DNA of 14,224 nt from Spirochaetales bacterium (GTDB taxonomy: Bacteria > Spirochaetota > Spirochaetia > DSM-27196 > PWMO01). The DNA is taken from positions 1 to 14,224 of the forward strand of contig SKLB01000227.1 of assembly GCA_007123465.1 (NCBI GenBank), in the 5' to 3' direction. The notes beneath the pieces are model-generated. The model did no database searches, was not told the origin of the DNA, and saw only the letters and a list, made by a program, of their open reading frames with translations. Below, in pieces: positions 7,140 through 14,126 of the stretch. Each line of letters begins with the position of its first letter. Within the stretch, counting starts at the first letter, position 1. A program made the translations under genes and the position numbers.

Positions 7140-8293
7140 GGCAACAGCACCCCCGCGGAGACATATTCGTGCGTCCCGCGCACCAAATAACCGGTACCGG
7201 CTTCACCGTAATAGACCAGGTCCGTCTGAATGAACGGTGCAAAGCGCGCAAACTGCCACTTGGCGGAAACCGAGAAGACATTCAGGTACGGATCGGCAAA
7301 CCAGTAGGCGGTTCCCTCGCCACCCAGCAGCGACAGGGTTACCCCGGCACCGCTCGACGCCCCCAGGTGAAAGCCGTTGCGCAGTGCAACCAGGTAGCCA
7401 CCGGCGGACAGCCGCGTATCAAGCACACTCGACGCACGCGATCCGGCTGCAAAGCGATAGCGTGTGCTCAGCTGGGTGGTGCCCTGCGCGTAGAAGCGCT
7501 CGGGCAGCAGATAGCGGCGCAGTCCAACCGCGGCGCCCGCCCAGCGCTGCGGCATCCAGGAGAGACTGATCTCCCAGTCAATCTGCGGTTGCAGCGCAGC
7601 AAGCTCAACATCGAGATACTGAGCGGTGATCGTAATAGTCTCGCTGTCGCTGTGGTAGCCGTCCAGCTGCTTGCGCAGCTGCAGCTGCGTTCCCAGCTGC
7701 AGCGGGATAAACGGCGCGTGCAGCACCCCATCCTCTATGATACCCAGCTGCAGCTCATCAGACAGATAGACGGCCATCCCCTGGTCAGCCGAGCGCAACC
7801 GCAGCTGCTGCAGCACCAGCGGCGGCTGCGGATGCTGCCGGGAAACCGCGGAAGCGGCCCGGATCTGGCCCGCCATTGCGTCGGCTGCCTGGCGCACAAC
7901 GTTGACCAGCGCCAGGTCGATTGTCCCTGTCCAGCTGCCACCGGCAACCACGCCGCCGGACTCCACCTCGGTGGCGCTCAGCACCAGCGTCAGCCGCGTA
8001 GCACCCGCCAGGTAGAACACATCCAGCTGCAGGTCGGCGTCCGCTGCCGCGCCGTTCACCGCAAAGCCGTGCGTCTGCAGCTCGTTGACAATCCACTGTC
8101 GCAGCAGCGTCTCCAGACGGCGGTCCGCCTCACCAACAGCGTTGCCGGACACGCCGGCGGCGTGCGGCCCGCTGACCACGATCCGCAACGGCTGCTCCTG
8201 CGCAGCGGCGCGCCACGGCACCAGCAGCGTGAGAGCGCAGAAGATCAGCAGCGCGATCCATCTGCCGTGTCCACCGCCGCGGCTGCCGCTCAT
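7127..8293 (-). CDS. Exported protein with PEGA-like segment and barrel-like C-terminus (first of pair)
   Basis: A 388-residue exported protein of unknown function. The signal peptide spans about 1-31, with likely cleavage after RAAA. An alpha/beta domain (about 36-150) reads like a TolB-N/CsgG-type periplasmic domain: a VVSGP strand, then ADLQLDVFYLAGATRL and later strands. Residues about 160-236 resemble a PEGA domain, with the strand QGMAVYLSDELQLG and the typical tail DGYHSDSETITITAQ. Residues 237-388 are alternating amphipathic strands rich in aromatic residues, suggesting a small outer-membrane barrel. The protein ends in LLPWQP. The ATG overlaps the adenylate cyclase stop as ATGA, with GGAG (8299-8302) 5 nt upstream, so its translation is tied to that of the cyclase. 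Orientation and role at the outer membrane are inference. Confidence 0.82.
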   Translation of the reverse strand: MSGSRGGGHGRWIALLIFCALTLLVPWRAAAQEQPLRIVVSGPHAAGVSGNAVGEADRRLETLLRQWIVNELQTHGFAVNGAAADADLQLDVFYLAGATRLTLVLSATEVESGGVVAGGSWTGTIDLALVNVVRQAADAMAGQIRAASAVSRQHPQPPLVLQQLRLRSADQGMAVYLSDELQLGIIEDGVLHAPFIPLQLGTQLQLRKQLDGYHSDSETITITAQYLDVELAALQPQIDWEISLSWMPQRWAGAAVGLRRYLLPERFYAQGTTQLSTRYRFAAGSRASSVLDTRLSAGGYLVALRNGFHLGASSGAGVTLSLLGGEGTAYWFADPYLNVFSVSAKWQFARFAPFIQTDLVYYGEAGTGYLVRGTHEYVSAGVLLPWQP

Positions 8294-9948
8294 TTGTTCT
8301 CCATAACCTCTATGCCGTTCCAGTCCGCAGCCGGCGGCTGTCCGCGGTACGCTTCGGCACGTTCCAGCATGCGCCGCGCCGCCAGGTCTTCGGGCGCCAG
8401 CCGCAGTACCTCGCTGAACATGGCCGCCGCGGCGGCAAAATCTCGTTCAAAGAAGTGCTCCATCGCCGCGTTATGCCGCTGCCACGCGTCCTGCTGCGTC
8501 TGGTTGAGCTCCAGCGCCGCGGTATATACTCTGACACCAAAAGACTTGCCCTTAACCGCCACCTTGTCGAGTAAGCGCGTCGGCAGCCGGCCGTCGATCT
8601 TCTGCTGCAGCGATTGAGAAATCAGCAGCGGCACCTGATAGTACTTGGTCAGTCCTTCCATCCGCGATGCGAGGTTCACCATATCGCCGATGACGGTATA
8701 GTCCATCTTTTTCTCGGTACCGATATTGCCAACGGTCACTACGCCGTAGTTGATACCCACGCCAATCTGAAACTCTGGCCGCCCGGCGGCACGTTGGGCG
8801 CTATTGAACAGCTCCAGGCTCTTGCACATCTCCAGCCCCGCCAGCACCGAGTGATAGGCATCGTCGTCGCGCTTCACCGGTGCCCCGAAGAATGCCATGA
8901 TCGCATCCCCGATGTACTTGTCGATAATACCGTTGTGACTCATGATGATATCAACCATCACCGAGAAGTACTGGTTGAGTGACTGCACCAGGTCATCGGG
9001 GTTCATCGCCTCGGAGATCGAGGTGAACGAGCGGATATCCGAGAAGAGCACCGACAGCACGCGATTCTCGCCCACCAGCATCGATTCAGGATTCTCGAAG
9101 AAACGGTCGATCAGCTCCTGGGGCACGTACTTCTGAAAGATGTTGCGGACTTTGGCCTCTTTCTTGCGGGCCACTACCGCTTGCAGCGCGTACGATTTGA
9201 TCTGGGCGTAAGCGCGATCGAGCTCCTCGGTCATGATGTTGAAGGTGTGCGCCAGCTCTCCGGTCTCATCGCGATACTGCACCGGCACGCGCTCGCTGAG
9301 GTCGTTGGAGGCAATGATCTTGCGCATCGAAGCAACCACACTGCGCAGCGGCCGCGTCAGCGTTCCGGCAAACAGCACCAGAAACAGCACCGACAGCACA
9401 ATAGAGAGCGCCAGGATAACCACCGTCTGGTAGGTGATGCGCTGAACGTCGCGGTAGAACACATCGTAGTGCTCGCTGTGCATGAAGTACCAGTCGTACG
9501 GTGCAAAGTAGAAACCCTTGGCAACCCGCTGCACCCCGCCCAGCTCGGGCGTTACCAGTTCGGTTGCCCGGTCCTGCACCAGCTGCTGCACACTATCCCG
9601 TTCGGCGGGCAGGAGCTCGGTCTGATCGGTAGCCAGCACCAGTTGACCTTCGGAATCAAAGGCAAACACGGCCTCGGTTTCGCTGCGGATCATGCCGCGC
9701 GCGTAACTCTCCATACCAAACTTGGTTGCCTCAACCATCTCGGGAACATCGGCCAGCTCGTTGTCAACCAGCAACTGCCACTGGCTCATGGCGTAGCGCT
9801 CGAGCTCGAGCGTCTTGAAGTCCAGAAACTCGTGGGCTATGCGGGTAATTCCGGTGGTAGCGCTGAGGTAGGAACTGAGGCCGACCATGGCAACAGCAAC
9901 CACCACGATCGGCAGAACTACCAGGACTACTTTGAGCCGTATTCTCAC
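8290..9948 (-). CDS. Class III adenylate cyclase, membrane sensor with HAMP
   Basis: Converts ATP to cyclic AMP. The 552-residue protein has a membrane helix (about 6-28), an extracytoplasmic Cache-like sensor region (30-172), a second helix (175-196), a HAMP linker (about 197-250), a helical connector and a class III catalytic domain (about 290-478). The metal-binding aspartates are D304 (LFSDIRSFTS) and D348 (DKYIGDAIMAFFG). K344 and T418 occupy the adenine-specifying positions, and N425 and R429 the transition-state positions (VIGDMVNLASRME). The Lys/Thr pair fits adenylate rather than guanylate cyclases. Residues 486-536 form a TPR-like tail. The start is GTG at 9948, with GGAG 8 nt upstream, just 2 bp after the DUF4197 stop. 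The ligand is unknown. Confidence 0.93.
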   Translation of the reverse strand: MRIRLKVVLVVLPIVVVAVAMVGLSSYLSATTGITRIAHEFLDFKTLELERYAMSQWQLLVDNELADVPEMVEATKFGMESYARGMIRSETEAVFAFDSEGQLVLATDQTELLPAERDSVQQLVQDRATELVTPELGGVQRVAKGFYFAPYDWYFMHSEHYDVFYRDVQRITYQTVVILALSIVLSVLFLVLFAGTLTRPLRSVVASMRKIIASNDLSERVPVQYRDETGELAHTFNIMTEELDRAYAQIKSYALQAVVARKKEAKVRNIFQKYVPQELIDRFFENPESMLVGENRVLSVLFSDIRSFTSISEAMNPDDLVQSLNQYFSVMVDIIMSHNGIIDKYIGDAIMAFFGAPVKRDDDAYHSVLAGLEMCKSLELFNSAQRAAGRPEFQIGVGINYGVVTVGNIGTEKKMDYTVIGDMVNLASRMEGLTKYYQVPLLISQSLQQKIDGRLPTRLLDKVAVKGKSFGVRVYTAALELNQTQQDAWQRHNAAMEHFFERDFAAAAAMFSEVLRLAPEDLAARRMLERAEAYRGQPPAADWNGIEVMENK

Positions 9949-9950
9949 GC

Positions 9951-10685
9951 TTAGTGCTCCGCAAATACACGCCGCAGCAGGTCGGTCACCCGCGCGGCCG
10001 GATCGGTACGAATGGCGCGCTCCTGTTCGGCAATCAGCACAAACAGCCCGTCGAGCGTTGCGTCAACCACATAATTATCGACATCGAAGCTTACCGGCTC
10101 CACCAGCGGCAGACGGTTATAGCTGTCGATCACAAAACGGAACAGCGGCGTCAGACCGGTCTGATCCATCGCCTGCACCACAATCGGCTCAAAGCGTTCG
10201 GACAGCTCAGCGCGGGTGGTACGCTCAAAGTAGCGCGTGGCCGCGTCTTCGGGGCCGCCGAGAATGCCGCGCGCATCCTCGAAAGTCATAGCGCGAATCG
10301 CTCGCAGCAGCACCTCGCCGGCCTCAGCGGTGGCAGCTTCAGCGGCGCGGTTCATGCGCAGCTGGAAGTCATCCATCTGGCGCTCAAACCCAAGCCGGCG
10401 CAAGCGCCGATCGACCTCGGTCAGTTCCCGGGGAAGCGCAATCCGAATCAGCGGGTCAGCGTAGAAACCGTCGAGTGCCGAGCCCCGCTCCACGCTGTTG
10501 CGGCTGCCAACCTCCAGCGCCTCGATAAGGCCGGCAACTATCGTACGCTCGTCGGGAACGCGTCTGCGTTCCACTCCGCCGATTACGTGATCCAGCGATG
10601 CACAACCGCTGAACGCCAGCAGCGCCGCCACAACGGTCACCAGCGGCAGCGTACGGCCGGCAATAGCGCAACACAGTGATTTCAC
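9951..10685 (-). CDS. DUF4197 family lipoprotein
   Basis: A 244-residue envelope protein matching the DUF4197 family by recalled consensus: IVAGLIEALEVGSRNSVE near 49-66, ADPLIRIALP (76-85), MNRAAEAA (111-118), MTFEDARGIL (133-142), and a C-terminal RTDPAARVTDLLRRVF (226-241). The family is widespread in Gram-negative bacteria and has no assigned biochemical function. The N-terminus is hydrophobic and ends in AFSGC with C28, a loose lipobox (Phe at -3), acceptable for spirochaetes but less certain than the other lipoprotein here. The start is GTG at 10685, supported by AGGAAGGA 8 nt upstream. It precedes the cyclase by 2 bp and follows priA by 36 bp. Confidence 0.88.
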   Translation of the reverse strand: MKSLCCAIAGRTLPLVTVVAALLAFSGCASLDHVIGGVERRRVPDERTIVAGLIEALEVGSRNSVERGSALDGFYADPLIRIALPRELTEVDRRLRRLGFERQMDDFQLRMNRAAEAATAEAGEVLLRAIRAMTFEDARGILGGPEDAATRYFERTTRAELSERFEPIVVQAMDQTGLTPLFRFVIDSYNRLPLVEPVSFDVDNYVVDATLDGLFVLIAEQERAIRTDPAARVTDLLRRVFAEH

Positions 10686-10721
10686 GGGCTGATTCCTTCC
10701 TGGAATGAGTCTAATTCTAAA
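10686..10721 (-). promoter_or_regulatory. priA-DUF4197 gap: ribosome binding site in a small inverted repeat, possible -10 box
   Basis: This AT-rich gap carries the strong ribosome binding site AGGAAGGA (10694-10701). The site lies in a perfect 5-bp inverted repeat (ATTCC, loop AGGAA, GGAAT; 10692-10706). Further upstream TAGAAT (10714-10719) matches a -10 box at five of six bases, but I see no good -35 box. An internal promoter for the five downstream genes is possible, not shown. There is no stem plus T-tract that would terminate priA transcription. Confidence 0.3.
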
Positions 10722-12680
10722 TCACAATAAATTCACGGGATCGACGTCGATTTCGATGTAAACACCGGAGAGCGACTTGCTCTGCCTGACTACATCGCGG
10801 ACCGCCGCGTGACCCCGGTCGAACGAGCGCAGCCTGCAGATCAGCTGATAGCGGTGGTTGCTCGAGATAACCGCCAGCGGGCACTCTGCGGGTCCCAGGA
10901 CCTCGGAGCCGTCGCGCATCAGCGGAGCCAGCTGATCGACCAGCTGCTGCGCGCTGCCTTGAGCCTGGCCGCGGCTGCGGCTGCGCACCACCAGCCGGAT
11001 GATGCGCGAGAACGGCGGAAACGCCAGTTGCTGGCGGATGGCCATCTCGGCAGCGTAGAACCCTTCAACGTCGCCGCTTGCCGCACGCCGGATGGCATCG
11101 TGACCAGGACGCAGCGTCTGGATGATCACACGTCCGTCCGGCCGGTAGCGCCCGGCGCGCCCGGCCACCTGCACAATCAGGCCAAAGGTGCGCTCGGCGG
11201 CGCGAAAGTCCGGCAGCGCAAGACCGGTATCGGCGTGAATAATACCAACCAGCTTCACGCCGGGGAAATTGAGCCCCTTGGCAACCATCTGCGTGCCCAG
11301 CAGGATATCGATCGCTCCAGCGCGGAATTCGCTCAACGCCTGCTCGAGCACACCGCGTTTCTTGATGCTGTCGGCATCGATCCTCTGCACCCGCAGCGAC
11401 GGAAAGCGCTTACGCACCTCTTGCTCGACCTTTTCTGTGCCAAACCCCGAGTAGCCTACGTCCAGCGAGCCGCAATCAGGGCACACGCTCACCGGCCGCG
11501 TCTGGTAGCCGCAGTAGTGACAGACCATCGAGTTACGGCTCTGATGAAAGGTCAGCGAAACCGAGCAGCGCGTGCAGCGCATGCTGTAGCCGCAGCTGCG
11601 GCAGAAGAAGAAGTGGGTGAACCCGCGCCGGTTGAGAAACAGGATCGTCTGCTGCCCCTGGCGATGGGTCTGCTCGATTGCCGCGGTCAGCTCGCGCGAG
11701 AGCGTTCCGTTTACCGGCTTCAAGTCCACAACCTCGATAGCCGGCATCGAACCACCGGCCAGGCGGCGGGAGAGCGTCAGCCGAGTAATGCGTTGCTGCT
11801 GCATCAGGTGCCACGCTTCAACCGACGGGGTTGCACTACCCATCACCAGGCTTGCCTGCTCGTCGGCGCAGCGCTTCATTGCAATCTGGCGCGCGTGGTA
11901 GCGCGGCGTAGACCCCGACTTGTAGGACCCCTCGTGTTCCTCGTCAACGATGATCATTCCCAGACGCGGCAGCGGGGCAAACACCGCGCTGCGCGCCCCC
12001 ACCACCACCGGAGCCTGGCCGCTGCGGATGCGTTTCCACTGCTTTAACCGCTGCGACGGGGTCAGGCGCGAGTGCAGCACGGCTGTGTGCGTACCAAAGC
12101 GGGTATGCACGGTTTCAACCAGCTGATGCGTCAACGCAATCTCCGGCACCAGGTAGATCACCCCGCGGCCCTGTTGCAGGACGCGCTCGGCAGCCTGCAG
12201 AAACACCTCGGTCTTGCCCGATCCGGTCACACCGTAGAGATAGAACAAACCAGCGCTGGTGGAGTTGATCGCCTCCACCGCGGCGATCTGTTCATCCGAA
12301 AGCTGCAGCGGTTCGGCGCTGGGTGTCTCATCGGCCGGCAGCGCCGGCGACTCGCTGTCGCGCCGGCCGCCGGGCAGCATTGCCGCCAGCGCCTCGCCCA
12401 ATGAGCACAGGTAGAGCCGCGCCACCCACTGTGCCAGCTCCAGGTAGTGCTGATCGAACAGCGGTTCGGCGTCAATCACGCGCGTAACCGGCTTGACCGC
12501 CGCGGGATCGGCGAGCGCAGCCGGCAGGCTGTCGCGCTGTCGCACCACAACTCCGGCCAGCGAGCGGTGGCCAAACGGAGCCACCACGCGGCAGCCGACC
12601 GCGCATTCCTTCTCGGGGGCCCGATAGGTGAAGCTGCCGCTCAGGGGAAGGTTGAACGCCAGGTCGAGGTAACGGCTCAT
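10722..12680 (-). CDS. priA: Primosomal protein N' (replication restart helicase PriA)
   Basis: Recognises stalled forks and reloads the replisome; an ATP-dependent 3'-5' helicase. The 652-residue protein has an N-terminal 3'-DNA-binding domain (MSRYLDLAFNLPLSGSFTYR and GCRVVAPFGHRSLAGVVV), Walker A GVTGSGKT (150-157), DEEH (246-249), GSATP (281-285), two zinc sites formed by C360, C363, C369, C372, C387, C390, C400 and C403 with the same spacing as E. coli PriA, GTQMVAKGLNF (462-472), and QVAGRAGR (504-511). It ends in IDVDPVNLL as the family does. Only about 25 residues separate the end of the N-terminal part from the helicase domain, so the winged-helix domain of E. coli PriA seems absent. 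The ATG at 12680 overlaps the upstream stop as ATGA; an in-frame GTG at 12740 is not preferred. Confidence 0.97.
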   Translation of the reverse strand: MSRYLDLAFNLPLSGSFTYRAPEKECAVGCRVVAPFGHRSLAGVVVRQRDSLPAALADPAAVKPVTRVIDAEPLFDQHYLELAQWVARLYLCSLGEALAAMLPGGRRDSESPALPADETPSAEPLQLSDEQIAAVEAINSTSAGLFYLYGVTGSGKTEVFLQAAERVLQQGRGVIYLVPEIALTHQLVETVHTRFGTHTAVLHSRLTPSQRLKQWKRIRSGQAPVVVGARSAVFAPLPRLGMIIVDEEHEGSYKSGSTPRYHARQIAMKRCADEQASLVMGSATPSVEAWHLMQQQRITRLTLSRRLAGGSMPAIEVVDLKPVNGTLSRELTAAIEQTHRQGQQTILFLNRRGFTHFFFCRSCGYSMRCTRCSVSLTFHQSRNSMVCHYCGYQTRPVSVCPDCGSLDVGYSGFGTEKVEQEVRKRFPSLRVQRIDADSIKKRGVLEQALSEFRAGAIDILLGTQMVAKGLNFPGVKLVGIIHADTGLALPDFRAAERTFGLIVQVAGRAGRYRPDGRVIIQTLRPGHDAIRRAASGDVEGFYAAEMAIRQQLAFPPFSRIIRLVVRSRSRGQAQGSAQQLVDQLAPLMRDGSEVLGPAECPLAVISSNHRYQLICRLRSFDRGHAAVRDVVRQSKSLSGVYIEIDVDPVNLL

Positions 12681-13390
12681 CGGGAGCTGTCGAGCAGCTC
12701 GCGCAGCCGCTTGAGATCCTCCCACACCGGTCGGCGCCACTGATCGTTACGCAGCACTCCGCTGGGGTGATAGGTTGCAACAAGCGGTATATCGCGATAC
12801 TTCCAGCTGCGTCCGCGCAGCTTGCCGATCCCGTCTTCCTTCTGCAGCAACAGCTGCGCCGCGACCCGCCCTACACTCAGTATTGCGCGCGGCCGCACCA
12901 GCTCGATCTGTCGCGCAAGGTAGGGCGCGCACGCCCGGCTCTCCGCCGGCAGCGGATCGCGATTGTTGGGAGGCCGGCACTTGACGATGTTGGTGATGTA
13001 GACGTTGCTGGCGCGCGATAGATCAATTGCCGCCAGCCACTTGTCCAGGTAGCGGCCGGCGGCTCCTACAAACGGCTCGCCTTTGTGGTCTTCCTCGGCC
13101 CCCGGGCCCTCGCCGATAACCATCACCAGCGGATCCAGCACGCCGATTCCCGGAACACCGTGGGTGCGGCCCTGGTGCAGCGGACAGAGCGTACAGCAGC
13201 GCACCTGCTGTTCCAGTTCACGCAGCTCGGCGGCCCTGCCACCGGCAGACAGGGCAGCCGGTGCCGCTGTGGCGCCGTCATATTGCGCCGCCGCGATAGC
13301 GGTCGGGCGCTGCCGCCGGTAGCCGGCCTCCACGTGATCGGTCAGCAAATCGAGGATAGTGTCCAGCTCAGTCAATAGCGAGTGATTCAC
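12677..13390 (-). CDS. Family 4 uracil-DNA glycosylase (iron-sulfur)
   Basis: Removes uracil from DNA, starting base-excision repair of deaminated cytosine. The 237-residue protein carries motif A GEGPGAEED (93-101), the FVGAAGRYLD loop (107-116) and the HPSG motif (208-211). Four cysteines, C66, C69, C138 and C154, have the spacing of the iron-sulfur ligands of family 4 enzymes (C-x2-C, then C-x15-C). About 50 extra N-terminal residues precede the cluster compared with the short thermophile enzymes. The GTG start at 13390 lies 23 bp inside truA and is supported by AAGGTG (13398-13403) 7 nt upstream. A longer frame reaching 13603 has Arg/Cys-rich, truA-shadow sequence and is rejected. It is coupled to priA by a 4-bp overlap. 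Confidence 0.92.
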   Translation of the reverse strand: MNHSLLTELDTILDLLTDHVEAGYRRQRPTAIAAAQYDGATAAPAALSAGGRAAELRELEQQVRCCTLCPLHQGRTHGVPGIGVLDPLVMVIGEGPGAEEDHKGEPFVGAAGRYLDKWLAAIDLSRASNVYITNIVKCRPPNNRDPLPAESRACAPYLARQIELVRPRAILSVGRVAAQLLLQKEDGIGKLRGRSWKYRDIPLVATYHPSGVLRNDQWRRPVWEDLKRLRELLDSSR

Positions 13391-14126
13391 GATAGCGCAC
13401 CTTGTGCAGGAACAGCCCGCGCCCCGGCGCCGCCAGATGCGCGCGACTGCGGTCCCGTGCCTGCAGAATATCCACAAAGGCGGTCTCGCCGCAAGCCTCG
13501 CACGCCAGAATCGTAGCGACAATTGTGCGCACCATCTTCCACAGAAAGGCGTTGGCGGATATCTGGAACACAATGAACGGCGGCCGCGGCACAAAAGCCG
13601 CACTCTCTACCCGCCGCACAGCGTGCCCTCCCTCTCTGGGCGGCAGGCCCAGCGATGAGAAGTCGTGCTCTCCAACCAGCTGCGCCGCCAGACGGTTGAG
13701 CACCCCGATATCCGGTGCGCGGCTGATGCGATGGCAGTAGTTGCGGTAGCGCGGCAGCTGAACCGGTGATACCAGCAGCTGATAATGGTAGGTCCGCAGC
13801 ACAGCGTCGTAGCGCGCGTGGAAATCGTCGGCCACCTGACGGCTGCGCAGCACCCTGACATCCAGCGGCAGCTTGCTGTTGATCGCGTCACGGAAGCGCT
13901 CGCTGGGTATCGATTCCATGGTTGTGTGGAAGTTGGCGCGCTGCTCGTTGGCGTGCACACCGCTGTCGGTGCGCCCGGCGGCGTACAGCACAACGCGCGC
14001 GCCGTGCAGTTGGCTGAGCGCACGCTCGAGCTCGCCCTGCACGGTTCGATCACGGCGCTGGAGCTGCCAGCCGCAGAAATTGGTACCGTCGTACGCCAGG
14101 TCCAGCAGGATGTTGCGGCTATTCAT
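13368..14126 (-). CDS. truA: tRNA pseudouridine(38-40) synthase
   Basis: Converts uridines 38, 39 and 40 of the tRNA anticodon stem-loop to pseudouridine. The 252-residue protein has the N-terminal family start LDLAYDGTNFCGWQ, the catalytic aspartate D54 in GRTDSGVHA, the DFHARYDA segment (101-108) followed by the conserved RTYHY, and the C-terminal ANAFLWKMVR and APGRGLFLHKV segments. Length is typical. The ATG at 14126 overlaps the stop of the preceding reading frame by 8 bp, and the 3' end overlaps the glycosylase gene by 23 bp, so three consecutive genes share coding DNA. No catalytic residue is missing. Confidence 0.96.
   Translation of the reverse strand: MNSRNILLDLAYDGTNFCGWQLQRRDRTVQGELERALSQLHGARVVLYAAGRTDSGVHANEQRANFHTTMESIPSERFRDAINSKLPLDVRVLRSRQVADDFHARYDAVLRTYHYQLLVSPVQLPRYRNYCHRISRAPDIGVLNRLAAQLVGEHDFSSLGLPPREGGHAVRRVESAAFVPRPPFIVFQISANAFLWKMVRTIVATILACEACGETAFVDILQARDRSRAHLAAPGRGLFLHKVRYRESLAID
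13398..13403 (-). promoter_or_regulatory. Ribosome binding site setting the glycosylase start
   Basis: AAGGTG on the minus strand lies inside truA, 7 nt before the GTG at 13390. It is the only good Shine-Dalgarno match near the plausible starts and favours GTG 13390 over the in-frame TTG at 13375. Confidence 0.55.

Noticed and set aside
7660..7760. Repeated CAGCTG/CTGCAG units, and CAG runs near 7090-7110
   Set aside because: They fall in coding sequence for alternating Gln-Leu strands and signal-peptide leucines. Codon bias explains them better than a repeat element.
7055..8617. 520-codon open frame on the plus strand
   Set aside because: It is antisense to parts of the lipoprotein and cyclase genes and to the whole first exported-protein gene, which all have signal peptides or catalytic motifs, good start sites and tight coupling. 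Its product is rich in Arg, Gln, His and Ala without domains, as expected of a shadow in GC-rich DNA.
9181..9954. 257-codon open frame on the plus strand
   Set aside because: Antisense to the sensor and HAMP part of the cyclase; His/Gln-rich low-information sequence.
10809..12047. 412-codon open frame on the plus strand
   Set aside because: It lies wholly antisense to priA, whose motifs are intact. The translated product has no recognisable motif.
12681..12740. Longer PriA start at GTG 12740
   Set aside because: The added 20 residues are Ala/Gln-rich and lie in the glycosylase gene. The ATG at 12680 gives the family N-terminus and a 4-bp ATGA coupling.
13391..13603. 71-residue N-terminal extension of the glycosylase
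   Set aside because: The extension is Arg/Cys/Trp-rich and is a frame-shifted reading of truA; a good ribosome binding site supports GTG 13390.
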